Shown in pieces: positions 48,050 to 59,776 of a stretch of 64,000 nucleotides of DNA. The stretch lies in NCBI GenBank assembly GCA_033060915.1, contig CM065380.1:50187501-50251500 (forward strand), in the 5' to 3' direction. Source of the stretch: Euryodendron excelsum. Lineage: Eukaryota; Streptophyta; Magnoliopsida; Ericales; Pentaphylacaceae. Within the stretch, counting starts at the first letter, position 1, and every line of letters begins with the position of its first letter. The notes under the pieces were generated by a model that saw only the letters and a program-made list of their open reading frames with translations, made no database searches and was not told where the DNA came from. A program made the position numbers and the translations under genes.

Positions 48050-48300
48050 TTGGTGTTGGGCATCATAATAACCATAAGGGTCACACATAAGGCTCTTTAG
48101 GCCAATATAGTAACCATGAAGGTCACGCATAGGCTCTTTAGGCCAACATAGTAACCATGAAAGTCATGTATAGGCTTATCTTAAGAGCTAGGCTCAGTTA
48201 ATAACCATAAATGTCACATATAGGCTTTTTAAGTCAATCATAAGAGTTATGCTCAGTTATGGTAACCATAAAGGTCACATCTAGACTTTTAAGCCAAGAG
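48050..48300. repeat. Tandem repeat within the LTR-like element
   Basis: About five diverged copies of a 45-60 base unit with the core TAACCATRAAGGTCACRYAT followed by AGGCTYTTTARGCCAA. Confidence 0.85.
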
Positions 48301-48323
48301 ATGTCTCTCAACATGGCGGTAGA

Positions 48324-48656
48324 TTATTTTGTGTCCCCTACCGTAGGACTAGCATAGCTTATTTCATGTCCCCTAGTGTAGGACTAACATAGCTTATTTC
48401 ATATCCCGGACTAGCATAGCTTATTTCACGTCCCCTAGCGTAGGACTAACATAGCTTATTTCACGTCCCCTAGCGTAGGACTAACATAGCTTATTTCACG
48501 TCCCCTAGCGTAGGACTAGCATAGTTTATTTTATGTCCCCTAGCGTAGGACTAGCATAGCTTATTTCACATCCCCTAGCGTAGGACTAGCATAGTTTATT
48601 TTACGTCCCTAGCGTAGGACTAACATAGCTTATTTCACGTCCCCTAGCGTAGGACT
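48324..48656. repeat. 35-base minisatellite within the LTR-like element
   Basis: Nine to ten copies of a unit with the core CTAGCGTAGGACTARCATAG followed by YTTATTTCACGTCCC. Several neighbouring copies are nearly identical, so the array has been homogenised or expanded fairly recently. Confidence 0.93.
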
Positions 48657-50454
48657 ATCGGGCTAGATTAAAGTCTTGCCACGAAAAAACCTTGAGTTAG
48701 AGTCGTACGTTATGAATCTTATATCTACTTTATGTGAATGTTCTAGTCCGTAGGTTGTGATTCATATCATAGGTAAGACTCGTATGTAATTCAAAGCATG
48801 AATTTACACTTGAATGTAATCATTGAGGCATTGAAATAAATGGAAGGAAATGCATGAAATGCAATTGAACTTGAAAGCATTTGGAGAGTAATAAGTTTTA
48901 CTCGTGGCATATCGTTACTCACTTCTCTCCAATAGAACGGGTGCTAAACTAAGCGTTCCTACACAAAATGCACATGGAAGTAGAGAAACATGAATACAAG
49001 ACTATATGGCAAAGCAATAACACGTAAACTGAGGCTAAACACATAAGTCCCTCAACCCTGACTCAACAACACCTCACTCGAACAACGGAAGAGCGAGGCT
49101 AAACCCTAGAACAAGGCCTCAATGTAAAATGAGAACATAAGGTTAAGGTTTGAACATGAAAGCCGGGACATCGACTCCTTCATTGCATCTCAAACACTTC
49201 TCAAGGAAGAGTTCACACTCTAGGTTAGTTCGATTTGAAAGTAGGCTTAAAGGGCTTTAATTTGATAGGTCATGGGTCGCAAATACATTTCGGGTGAAGA
49301 AGTTATGTCCCATAGAAAATGGACTAAAATTTTGGAAAAAAAATGTTACTAACAGAATTTTGGGTCAACTTCAAAATTCATTATCTCTCAATCTATAAAG
49401 AATTATAGTACAAACTTTATATGAATATAAAGTTCTATGAGTCTACTTTCCAATGCTTCAAATGGTGCATCAATTCGAATTTTCTAAAGAAAGTTATGCC
49501 GGTTTTATTAAACAGTGTCTGAGCTGGAAAGTGAAACCAAAGACTGAATAAAAGTGTCGACTCCAGAGACTGGAGAGTCGGCTCCTGAGCAAAAAAAGGA
49601 ATCTAGGAGTTCACTGGACAAAAGGGTCGACTCCAAAGCTAAATGAATGAATCTGGGAGTTCTCTGAGTAAAAGTGTCGACTCCATAGGTAAAAAAAATC
49701 GGCTTCAGAGCGAAAAACCCAGATTTCAACCTGAAAATCCCCAAAGCTTACTCAAATCAAAACCAAACTTCATCAAAACTTTTACAAACTCTTTCAAGGC
49801 TTCTAGGATCCAAAGATTGACCCAAGAAGGCCACAATAACTCAAAATAAAACACTTTAAACAAGTAAATCGAAGGGATCTAGGGTTTGAAATTTCAAACC
49901 TATCATGTACAAATTTAGGGGGTTTTACAAACCCTCACATCAAACCCTTAACATAAGCTTATGAGGCTTTAAAATCTAGCTAAGTGGGACTCAAAGGAGT
50001 CTCCTATAATAACCCAACAACACAACCCACTAAGATAAATACATACACATATAAAATTGTAGAAAGAGATGAAACCTTACCTTTCTTCAAGCTTGCCCAA
50101 GTCTTTTAATGGCTTCAATCTCTTCCTTCTCATCTCCTTCAAGCTCTTCCTCCTTCAATCTCCCTTTCCCTCTTTCTCCTCTCTCTTCTCCCTCTCTCAA
50201 CCGGTCGGGTGTGTGTATCTGTAGGTGTGTGTGTTTGTTTTATGTGTATATAAGAGTATATAAGATGATACACATGGGAATAATCCCATGTGTCTCACCC
50301 TATAGGCTTAAGCTACAACATAAGCTCTCATTGGTCACTATTGACTCAAATGAGGCAATAATTAATATTAAACAATACAAATATTAGAAATTCTCATTAA
50401 TATAAATAAATAGAGATTCGGGATATTACACATATATATCACTACTAAAAAATC

Positions 50455-50820
50455 TAGTCTTTGCGACGGTATTTCGCCGTCATTAGCGTCGACGATGCGA
50501 CGACATTTTTAGCGACGTATCTGCTGGCGTCGCAAATACTTTTTGCGACGACCAAGCGACGGCATGGGTCATTATTTGCGACGGCATAACCCCGTCGCAA
50601 ATACCAGTCGCCTTAGTAAAATTATTTGCGCCCGCTAATATGTCGACGGTAATAACTTATTAGCAACGGTTCAATGCCGTTGCAAATAGTAAACGTTTGA
50701 AACACAAAAAAAGCTTTAGCGACAGCAAAACCAGTCCCAAAAAGTCAACCCATTTACAACATAATATACAGCTTGATACTTTTTGCAACGGTTTTGCACC
50801 CATCGCAAATACCTTTTTTT
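50455..50820. repeat. CACTA left subterminal repeats
   Basis: GCGACGG, TTTGCGACG and CCGTCGCAAATA words recur about ten times, as binding-site arrays for the transposase usually do. Confidence 0.85.
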
Positions 50821-51284
50821 AAAAAAATTCACCTATAAATAATGAATAAATTTGTAGCTTTGTTTTTTTTTAACCTGATAAAATGTACATTTAACATTAT
50901 GCAAATAACAAAATCATTATACTAATGACAAAATTCATTCATTTATTCAAATCCAAATATTTATAAATATGTGTAATAAAATAAACTAGCACATATTTTA
51001 CACATTGTCTCCAAACAAATATTATCTCCCATTACAATTCATAAAATAAAAAATTATATATAGTGCCTGGCAAAATAATATTACAAATCCATAATTCATA
51101 GACAAAAAGAGAGTTTTAAGTCGATCGCAAAATATGCTGATAAATAAACACCAAAGATCGATCTATTCCTTGCGAATAACCTGAAAAGAAAAAAAAATAT
51201 AAACATTAGATAAAATAATGAACATATCAATGACAATGAAAAAATATGCATATAAATAAATAGGCTTATTAAAAGAAAAATTGG

Positions 51285-52000
51285 AGATTTTAGTATCCAA
51301 ATGGCTCGGAAAATATTGTTTTTCTTAAAAAGTTTGTTCCCACACATCACTCCTGTCTAGACATTCCTACGTGTCAAATTTGACGGACTTCAGAGCCCGT
51401 TTCGAGATTTTAGTACCAAAATGGCTCGGAAAATATTTTTGTTTAAAGTTAAGTGGAAAAGTTTCACAACTCTCACCACGGGAGTCCGGCGATTGTGCCG
51501 TTTTTTCCCACACGTCACTTGTGCTAGGTCTTCCTACGTGCCAAGTTTGACGGACACCGGAAAACATTGTTTTTTTGGGATTTTAATACCTCAACGGCTC
51601 GAAAAACATTGTTTTTTTTTTTTTAAGTTAAGTGGAAAAACTTCACAACCCTCACCCTGAGAGTTTGGCGACCGTGCCATTTGTTTCTACAGTCACTTAT
51701 GTCTAGACCTTCGTACGTATCAAGTTTGACGGACTTTGAAGCTTGTTTCGGGTTTTTAGTACCTAAACGGCTCGGAAAATATATATATATATATTTTAAG
51801 TTAAGTGGAAAAACTTCACAACTCCGACCCCGAGAGTCCAGCTACTGTGCCATTTGTTCTTATACATCACTCATGTCTAGACCTTCCTACGTGTCAAGTT
51901 TGACGGACTTCGTAGCCCATTTCGAGATTTTAGTACCTAAACGGCTCGGAAAATATTATTTTTTTTAAAAGTTAAGTGGAAAAAATTCACAACTCTCAAT
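51285..52000. repeat. ~175-base tandem array in the CACTA element
   Basis: Starts of AGTACCTAAACGGCTCGGAA or close variants lie near 51294, 51411, 51585, 51758 and 51933. Each unit continues with AAGTTAAGTGGAAAAAYTTC and ends with CTACGTGTCAAGTTTGACGG. The first unit is shortened by about 60 bases. Confidence 0.9.
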
Positions 52001-52659
52001 GAATGACATAATGAAGTTAAAATCTTACAATCATTTGCTATGTTCTTAAATCAACTAATGATCTACAAACATTCAAGCTTGAAGATATATCCAATTAGAG
52101 GTGCCCATAATTAAATTTTTTCTTTTTTTTTCATACCAAGAAATATCTCAATTGTCCAATGAAGACAAACCAATTAAAACCATAATTAAGACAAACCAAA
52201 CAAAGTTAGAAATGTACAGTGACAAGTTCATGTCAAAATGCTATATATGTAGTCAAGTGATATTTTTTGGTTTGTCATGTGTTTCTGCTGGATCTTGGGT
52301 TCTGTTTTGTTGCTTCCAATTTCATGCTTATATGCTTTCAACCATGTGTATATGCATCTTTGTTAATGATCAGTTAAAACAAAAAAAAAAATTGGTATTC
52401 AAACATTAGACTATGGTGATATATACCACAATTCATTATCCTTAATTTCTGAGGAGAGTTACTACCGAGTGCATGCAAATTTATTAGTGAGTGTTGTAGG
52501 AACGAGTTATTCCTAGTAATTAATATAGGTAATCAAAATCGTTTTCTATAAACCCTTTGTCTTTTGTTACAAAGTTAAGAGTATGCATATAGGTAAAAAA
52601 ATAAATAAAAATTAGAAAACCCAAACAACATAGTGATAGAAATGAACAAAAATACTAAC
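52001..52659. other. CACTA interior, no gene
   Basis: AT-rich sequence with a 102-codon open frame of no known family at 52101-52409. It could be captured DNA. Confidence 0.4.
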
Positions 52660-52776
52660 CTGCTAGCAATGGAATTCCGATAGTGCTCTTTACTTTCTTA
52701 AAGACCTTGGTTGGATCAACGTAACCACTAACTGTCACCCGGCTTTGCTTTCGCTTTACGTCCACAAATTTCACAC
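52660..52776 (-). pseudogene. Captured HMA-domain exon (HIPP-like)
   Basis: On the minus strand an acceptor (TTGATTTAG) and donor (TAGCAG/GTTAGT) bracket 117 bases. They encode GVKFVDVKRKQSRVTV followed by SGYVDPTKVFKKVKS. This matches the second half of a heavy-metal-associated domain in HIPP-type metallochaperone-like proteins (GVxSVDVDxKxQKVTVTGYVDxxKVLKxVRxTG), which is often a separate exon. The first half with the metal-binding MxCxxC is not found in the element. The last residues (IGIPLLA) diverge from the family. It is a gene fragment taken up by the transposon. Confidence 0.7.
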
Positions 52777-52820
52777 CTAAATCAATTGAAAGAGAGAGAC
52801 AAATATATATTTTTGTAAAC

Positions 52821-52836
52821 ATATATATATATATAT

Positions 52837-52896
<60 letters not shown>
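52821..52896. repeat. TA/CA/GA compound microsatellite
   Basis: (TA)8, a short CA block, then more than 25 GA dinucleotides. It lies directly upstream of the captured exon on the minus strand. Confidence 0.93.
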
Positions 52897-52898
<2 letters not shown>

Positions 52899-53507
52899 AT
52901 TTATTAAGATTGGAAGAACTTTAGAAAGACCAAAAGAACATTTAAACATAATATAGATGAACAAATGAAAAATAGGTTGTCATTTTAGAAACCCATCAAC
53001 TTTCCTGCTTAGAAAATCAGTGGCAAGAAAGCCTTGAGCATATGCCTTTTGATTAAAACATTTTAATTCAAAACAATTTGGCAGCTGTGCCTAATCCAAA
53101 GTTAAATGAATTTGCATAAAGGTATTGGTTTGTGAGTATATGTCTAAATGTTGAATTTGTATGGTTATTATGTGTTACAATATTTACAGGGGTTTGTGTG
53201 CATCAACATTTAATAATTAAGTAATCAATTCAAGATGCAATTTTAAATAAAAACAAGGTCTTCGATCGTTAAAGGCAATTGATTATGAAAGATACATGAG
53301 GTTATATACCAAATGTAGCAATATCATGTATTTACATGAAGGAATAATTGTTTCAACCATTTAGAGTAACCCCTAACTGTTTTGACTGCATGCTATAGCT
53401 ATTAGTATATGTTCTAACAAGAAGAACATTGTGAGGACTAGTGAATGTAGATTTGAAGTTTGGGATACATCTCATGCCATGTAATGTTGTGATATAGGTT
53501 CTCTTTA

Positions 53508-53546
<39 letters not shown>

Positions 53547-54839
53547 GTTGTATTTATGCATATGTGTTTTATGACATTTTGTAATATTGACTTTTATCAC
53601 TCCTGTCATCTCCAACTTAAAGTTTCATATATTCATTAGCTACAGAAGTTAACAGGACTAGAGCATGTGGACTTGAATTTGATAATTTTATGCCGGGCTT
53701 CGAATCTCGTATTAATTCAAAATAATCTAGCCTTACCCTCAAACCTTTTTCCTTAGCCTAATTGGTGAATCCTATCCATCTTGACAATTTGGTTATCGTG
53801 CTGCAATTAGCATTCTTGTGGATTTAGTTTCACATCAGTGGTTCAGGAGGCATTTAACATTACATGAATGATCTTTTTACTATTTTTTATTTTCTTAGAT
53901 TACAGAGCAGATTTAAGTGGGGTCATGTATACCAACAAAAGTTGACGGAGAGATTTTGTTAAATGCGGTGAGGGCTGTTCTGCCACCACACCTTCAGCAA
54001 ACAAAACAAAGAACAACAATTGAATCATCTTTATATATGAGAAAAAAAGTAAATTCTTCCTCTCTGCAACTGTAAACAATCCCTAATCTTATCCTAAATG
54101 GATGTTTATATTCATTTGAAAAAACGAAAACCCGCTTCAAAAATCAGATTCTTCTCTAGAAAATGAAGATTCAAGAACATAGATCCTAGGTTTGGCCATA
54201 GCTCGGAAGCAAGAAGCTTCTGCGCAGAAACCCATTTTCATCTTTTAATGTGACCAAGAACACAACCAGCCAATCTTGGTGGACCCTTAGTTGGGTATCA
54301 ATCTTCTTGAGGAAAAATCAAAACCCACCTCACAAAACCAGGTTTTTTCTAGCAACAATAAGAATTTGAAGCCATAGAACTAGAAAATTTAAACATGAAC
54401 ATAGAGAAAGAACTTTTTTTTCCCAATAACTCCAATTGAAAATCAAATCTTGAAAAGAAAAAGAATTTCAAAAGCCAGAATTTTAGTAAATATTTGAGAA
54501 CTCGAGATCCTAGATCTTTAGTTCTTAATTTGTTCTTTTCATGTGTTTCTCCCTGCATTAATGGTGGGAGGTTTTTAAGCATTGGTGGGATGGATTTGCA
54601 GGTGGGTTTTTTTTTGCCTTACAGGCCGAAAAGAATTGGCAATGGGAAAGGAAATGGATACATATAATATCACTCCCAGATAGCACTCAAAAGCAAACGA
54701 ACATTAAATTCAAGACTCACCCAAGCTTGTATATCGTATCAACCATTAACACTTCAATTTTTCACATATTCGCGGCAACAAATGAAGCACTAGGGCTTAC
54801 TACATAGTAGATCGAACATAATTACTTAGGAATATGGTT
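52897..54839. other. CACTA interior, AT-rich
   Basis: About 1.9 kb without a recognised gene; it contains a (TA)14 array at 53515-53542. It is possibly intron and flank of the captured gene. Confidence 0.4.
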
Positions 54840-55100
54840 GAACAAAGATTGAGAGAGAGATGCGGCAGCAGGCGGTGGCGATGGAGATCCTACGGTAGCA
54901 GGCGATGACGATGGTGATCGCAATGGCGATGGAGAGATCGTGCGTGCGGGAAAGTTTCGATGGTGGTGGTGCTGGCAATGGCGATGGAGAAATCGTGTGT
55001 GCGGGAAGGTTTGGGCTAAGAGAGGTAGATCCTGCAGCTAGGTCAGGGCTAAGAGGGGGAAGATGGAATGGGGGAAGGGGGAAATCAATTTTTGCCACTA
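54840..55100 (-). other. GC-rich block in the CACTA element
   Basis: A GGCGATGGAGA-rich stretch with partial tandem structure, clearly richer in GC than the rest of the element. On the minus strand it reads as Pro/Ser-rich sequence. It may be a captured 5'UTR or first exon, but nothing ties it to the HMA exon. Confidence 0.3.
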
Positions 55101-55199
55101 AAACGACATAGTTTAGTTAAAATTTTAATAATAAATAAAATGACACCTTTTCAATAAATTTTTAAATAATTTTTTTACTCAAAATGAGAGCGTATAGAG

Positions 55200-55435
55200 A
55201 TTCAATTGTGTCAGTGTCTAGCCATCGCAAATGTTCCATCATAAAAATATGGCGACTCATTTACATGGTCAAAACGACATCGTTTTTGACTCACTATTTG
55301 CGATGGTTTCATATACCGTCGCAAAAAATGGTGTCGAATATAAGGTTTTTTGTGACAACTCTCTTGCCATCACTAATAGTAGTATTTGCGATAGCAAAGA
55401 AGCCGTCGTAAATAGTCCCGTCGCAAATAACCTCT
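55200..55435. repeat. CACTA right subterminal repeats
   Basis: Several copies of CCATCGCAAAT, TATTTGCGATGG, CCGTCGCAAA and similar words mirror the left side. Confidence 0.85.
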
Positions 55436-55450
55436 TTTCTTGTAGTGTAT

Positions 55451-56413
55451 GTACTAAAGATGTATGCATTTCATCTACTTTTCTACTTGTAAAAAATTTA
55501 CAACACCATATTATACTTGGTACTCCTTTTCTTTATAGTATTATGCCTATTGAAAAAATTGACTCAACAGGTATTTATATTAATTTAAACAACCAACATA
55601 TTATTTTTCAGTTTATAACTGATCCACAAACTCGATATTTGAATGAAGTCAAGGATCTACTCTTGGCAAAAGAAAATCAAATTAATTTTCTTAAACAAGA
55701 AATTTTTGTTTGGACAATTGCTGAATCTTTAGTTAAATATATGGTTCAAGAAAAAAATCAAATTGATTGAAAAACAATTCCTTAGTGAAATTTGCAATGA
55801 TCATCCCAATACTTTTTGAGATCAAAAGAGACATATTGTCTTTCTCCCTTATGAAAATGATTTTAAAGATAGACAAATATTGACAAGAGCTCGTTCTTAT
55901 CAAATGAGTCAAGAATATCTTGAACTTCGTAAAAAGGAAATTGCTTCCTTACTTGAGAAAAACTTTATTCGAAAATCCTACTCTCCTTGAAGTTGTACAG
56001 AATTTTATGTTTATAAAAATGTTGAAATTGAAAGGGGTGTTCCGCGTTTAGTTATTAATTATAAACCCCTGAATAAAGTGTTAAAATGGATTAGGTATCC
56101 TATACCTAATAAGAAAGATTTACTTGATCGCCTTTACAATGTTCTTATCTTTTCTAAATTTGATTTACAATTTGGATATTGGCAAATTCAGGTTGCTGAA
56201 CCTGATCGCTATAAAACAGCTTTTACTGTTCCAATAGGACATTATGAATGGAATGTTATACCTTTTAGTTTGAAAAATGCTCTTTCTGAATTTCAAAATA
56301 TTATAAATGATATTTTCATTCCATACACTGATTTTATTCTTGTGTATATTGATGATATTCTTGTCTTTTCTCAAACTCTTGGGCAACATTTTCGTCATTT
56401 AGACATATTTTGA
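55451..56413 (+). pseudogene. Endogenous pararetrovirus: protease end and reverse transcriptase
   Basis: The sequence resumes after the CACTA element with the protease C-terminus (KNLQHHIILGTPFL). A stop (55768) and frame change follow. The RT has a conserved N-terminal part, then FSKFDLQFGYWQIQV and catalytic YIDDILVFS (YIDD at 56345-56356), typical of Caulimoviridae. Stops near 55820 and 55990 and a stop at 56411 break the frame. Confidence 0.87.
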
Positions 56414-57155
56414 AAATTATATTGCCTAATGGCTTAGTTGTATCTGCTCTTAAAAAGAAACCATTTCAAGTAACTGTTCGCTTTTTGGGTCATAATATCC
56501 ACTAGGAAAAAATTGTTCCTATTACGCGAAGTATAGAGTTTACTTTTAAATTTCCTGATGAAATTTTGGATAAAACTCAATTACAAAAATTTTTAGGGAG
56601 TTTAAATTATATTAATCTCTATTATAAAGATCTTGCAAAAGACTCTGCTATATTATATGATAGATTAAAGAAAACTTCTTCATGGACTCTAGATCACACT
56701 CTGGCTGTTCAAAAAATTAAGACTAAGGTTAAAAATCTTCTTTGTTTAATTCTTGCTAATCCTGCAAGATTTAAAATTGTACAAACAGATACTAACCATA
56801 TTAGTTATGGTGGAATTCTTACTCAGATTATACCTGATACCAAAAAGCAAATCTTGATAAGATATGCTTATGGTAAATGGACCTCAGCACAACTCAAATA
56901 TGCTGCTATTCAGAAAGAACTTCTTTCTATTGTTAAATATATTTCTAAATTTTAGAATGATTTATCAAATAAAAAATTTCTGTTAAAAACAGATTGTCAA
57001 GCTGCAAAATATATTTTCAGCAAAGGTGTTAAACATGATGCATTTAAGCGTATAATTGCTAGATGGCAAGCACAATTATTTGTGTTTAATTTTGATATAG
57101 AATATATCAAAGAGAAAGATAATTCTCTTCCTGATTTCCTGACTCGTGAATTTTA
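56414..57155 (+). pseudogene. Endogenous pararetrovirus: RNase H region
   Basis: The RT connection LQKFLGSLNYINLYYKDLAK leads to RNase H with VQTDTNHISYGGILTQI, YAAIQKELLSIVKYISKF and, after a stop, LLKTDCQAAKYI. It ends with DNSLPDFLTREF and a stop at about 57153-57155. This is the natural end of the caulimovirid polyprotein. Confidence 0.87.
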
Positions 57156-57161
57156 ATAAGA

Positions 57162-58020
57162 ATGAATCCATATGATCATGGAAAAGGAAAGGGAAATAAC
57201 CTCAACCGAGGACGAGGAAAGGGAAATACCCCCTCCAAAGATCGTGGTTCTACCCAGGCCTCATCATCTGGAACTAAACCAGAGAAAGTTACAGTTACAC
57301 TTGTGACTGACCCTCTTTATGAAAAAGTTCAACAATTGATTGAACAAGAGTGCTAAAAAAGTGGTCCTCCACAAGATAATACTAAACTTGAACCTGAAGC
57401 ATCATATGCTCAAATGGTGGAATCTCCATCACACTCTTTGGCCCCTATTAAATTGCCATTTACAGATCATATTCTGTATCTTGAACCTATTGATAGTTAA
57501 TAGGAAAATGGCCCATGGTATCTCATGGATAAATATTTTCAAACTTTTTCTTATCCTTTTGGAAGCCAAAAATTTCGATCAGCCATGCAAACAATTTTGG
57601 AAATGACTGATTTGTTTGACTTCACAAACTTTTATTCAAATACGACAACCAAAGTTGGTCCTATCAACTTTTCTAAATGTCATATTAAGAAAATTATTTT
57701 CCTTCATGAATGGAGATTAGTTCCCATAATGAGAAAACTTTTTTTCTTGGTGAAGTTCGCCATACTTACAATTAGTGGAACTATATCCAAGCTTTTACAT
57801 AGGCTTTTTATTATAAAAACCCAAAAAAAAAAAAAAAAAAACACACTCGGTGGATTAAATTAAATCCACAAATTTATAAAAAAAAGGATGGCCTCAATGG
57901 TTTTATGTTTGGTGAAAAAAATTTGGTCCACTTCATACCATTTTGTCTAATGTTGTCCAAGAACAATTGGGCCTTTGAGTTACATATTCGCGCTTGTATA
58001 AAATTTAATGTACAGGCAGT
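57162..58020 (+). pseudogene. Endogenous pararetrovirus: downstream second ORF
   Basis: A second reading frame starts seven bases after the polyprotein stop with MNPYDHGKGKGNNLNRGRGK. It continues in broken pieces (LMDKYFQTFSYPFGSQKFRS, VGPINFSKCHIKKIIFLHEW, DGLNGFMFGEKNLVHFIPFC) until homology fades near 58020. A second ORF of unknown function after the RT/RNase H ORF is the gene plan of Florendovirus. A poly(A) run at 57821-57841 disrupts it. The end of the ORF is missing. Confidence 0.65.
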
Positions 58021-58030
58021 GTATTGAAAA

Positions 58031-59776
58031 TAAATCCATAAATTCTATATGCCACCTATTAGGTGTGACCAACAATCCATTGCATGCATTAGCATTTTAG
58101 CTACCAACTAATCTCATGATTCAGCATGAATCTTGCATTTTCTAACTATATATATACACAGATTAGAATAGTGTTGCCCACTACACGTGGAATTTTTCAG
58201 TACGTCTCGAGCGTCACTTGACTTTACTTTTCCACTTATATGGTGGTGGGATCAATTACATGTGAGTGGTGGAACAAAGATAATGTGGTACTCCCGAAGC
58301 ACTAAATAATTTTTCCCCACTACATGGTTGATTAAGCAAGTGGAATGAGTATCAGTTTATGCAAGTGTAGAGAAAAATAAAAAGTGACTGATGAGTGGTT
58401 AGAAAATTATTTCATTACTTGTTAGTACTCATGTGGTTGGAAAAAAAAAACTCGTCATTTTTGTGAATAATTCAATAACTTTTCAAAATGGTTTGCTAGT
58501 AATTTACAATTTTAAAATGGTTTGTAATTTTGGATGAAATTGGACCTTACATCTAAGAGCTTATTATACATGTGTAATCTTTATACTTAATATGATGTCT
58601 TGTCACCACCAACACTCTAGTAGTTATCTCCAAGTTAATATATTAGTAGACTTGGAATGCACTTAATAAGATCAAGCATTAGAATACATATCAATGATAT
58701 GTTTATTGTCACTTTCAGTCCGATCTTTTATCTACTAATTGCAAAAAAAGTTTAAACCCTGAGAGATTAAAGGACTCAATTCTTGAGAATGCTCATTTTA
58801 ACTTACTAATAAGTGAGATCATGATGTGGTCAATATCTCGGTATCTGTAATGACCATTATTAAAGATAAAGGAACGCGTAGCATCAATATGGTTAAGAAT
58901 TTTTCCAGTAATCATTGGTGTTTTGGATTGGTTAATTGAAGATCATAATATCTAAATAAAATTAGATTGATAGTAAGCTTTGCTCGATGGTTATTTAATT
59001 TAAATTTGTGGCTATTTCTATATAATTTCGTGTTTTATAGTCTTGAAAATATTGGGGGTTTACGACCATGACAATAGAGATTTGATACTTTTGAATCCAT
59101 TGTATTAATTCCACTTCCTACTCGCAGTATGCTCTTTATGATCTCGGCTCATGATTCAATTGCCATGTATTTAGCTATTGAGCCATAAAAGTTTATAACC
59201 CATCGTGGGTCAACTAGGCCCAATAGCCTAATACCGAGTCCAACAATTCAAAAAACATTATTTCGTAAAGGTTTCCTATGGTTAAATGGAACAAAATAAA
59301 CATTACTGCTTGTATAGTTTTTTATTTAATAAAATTTCGTGTTTAGTCTTTTTAATGAGATATAAAAAGTAAAATTCCTTTGATCCCAATAATCAGGTAG
59401 GAGAAGGAATTGCTGTATACATTTCTCATAACCTTCCATTGTTGGTCTATAGTCAAAAAGACTGTACCTCGTCACAAATCTTGTACCTAGTAACATAGAA
59501 TTTTGCCCGTCATCATTGGTGTTTTGGATTGGAATTTTTAGATTAAAAATATAGACCATATATGCTTTCTAGTTACTTATTTTGAAGTAGGATATAGGAA
59601 ATCCTTATCAGATACTACCTTATAAATGAAGGAAAGTACTAAGTACATCTTAATTACCCTGCAATAATTATTGGGTTCTCTCTCACTTTTTTCTAATTTG
59701 CTTTAATTAGTAGATCTTTGTATAATCATGTAATTGGTTAAATTTCGTGATGGGTCTTATTCCTTATAATTTAGGA
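58031..59776. other. Intergenic DNA with a 21-base direct repeat
   Basis: No gene was recognised. ATCATTGGTGTTTTGGATTGG occurs exactly at 58911-58931 and 59512-59532, 601 bases apart; the DNA between is unremarkable. Confidence 0.55.

Larger units (their letters stand above)
46770..50432. mobile_element. 3.66 kb LTR-like element inside the pararetrovirus
   Basis: It starts TGTCACACCCTGAAACTC and ends GAGATTCGGGATATTACACA, with imperfect terminal inversion. It is flanked by TATAT on both sides (46765-46769 and 50433-50437), a 5-base duplication as made by LTR retrotransposons. No Gag or Pol remnants were found, so it is best read as a solo LTR of a large-LTR element or a non-autonomous relative. 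It holds two tandem-repeat blocks and a GTCGACTCC-rich stretch at 49550-49710. Because the flanks are TA-repeats, the TSD alone is weak evidence. Confidence 0.65.
50440..55447. mobile_element. CACTA (En/Spm) transposon, non-autonomous, with captured exon
   Basis: It starts CACTACTAAAAAA and ends TTTCTTGTAGTG, which are CACTA-type inverted ends. It is flanked by the 3-base duplication TAT (50437-50439 and 55448-55450). Both subterminal regions carry many copies of TTTGCGACGG/CCGTCGCAAA in both orientations, the hallmark of the superfamily. No transposase was found in 5.0 kb, so it depended on a partner. It contains a 175-base tandem array and an HMA-domain exon. Confidence 0.92.

Noticed and set aside
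50109..50387. Ser-rich 92-codon frame near the right end of the LTR-like element
   Set aside because: It is a low-complexity CTTCTTC tract in a likely LTR leader, not a protein.
52655..52900. Whole 81-codon minus-strand frame as a gene
   Set aside because: Its first half is translated microsatellite; only the HMA exon at 52660-52776 is meaningful.
54826..55098. Pro/Ser-rich 90-codon minus-strand frame in the CACTA element
   Set aside because: It is low complexity from a GGCGATGG repeat and was noted only as a GC-rich block.
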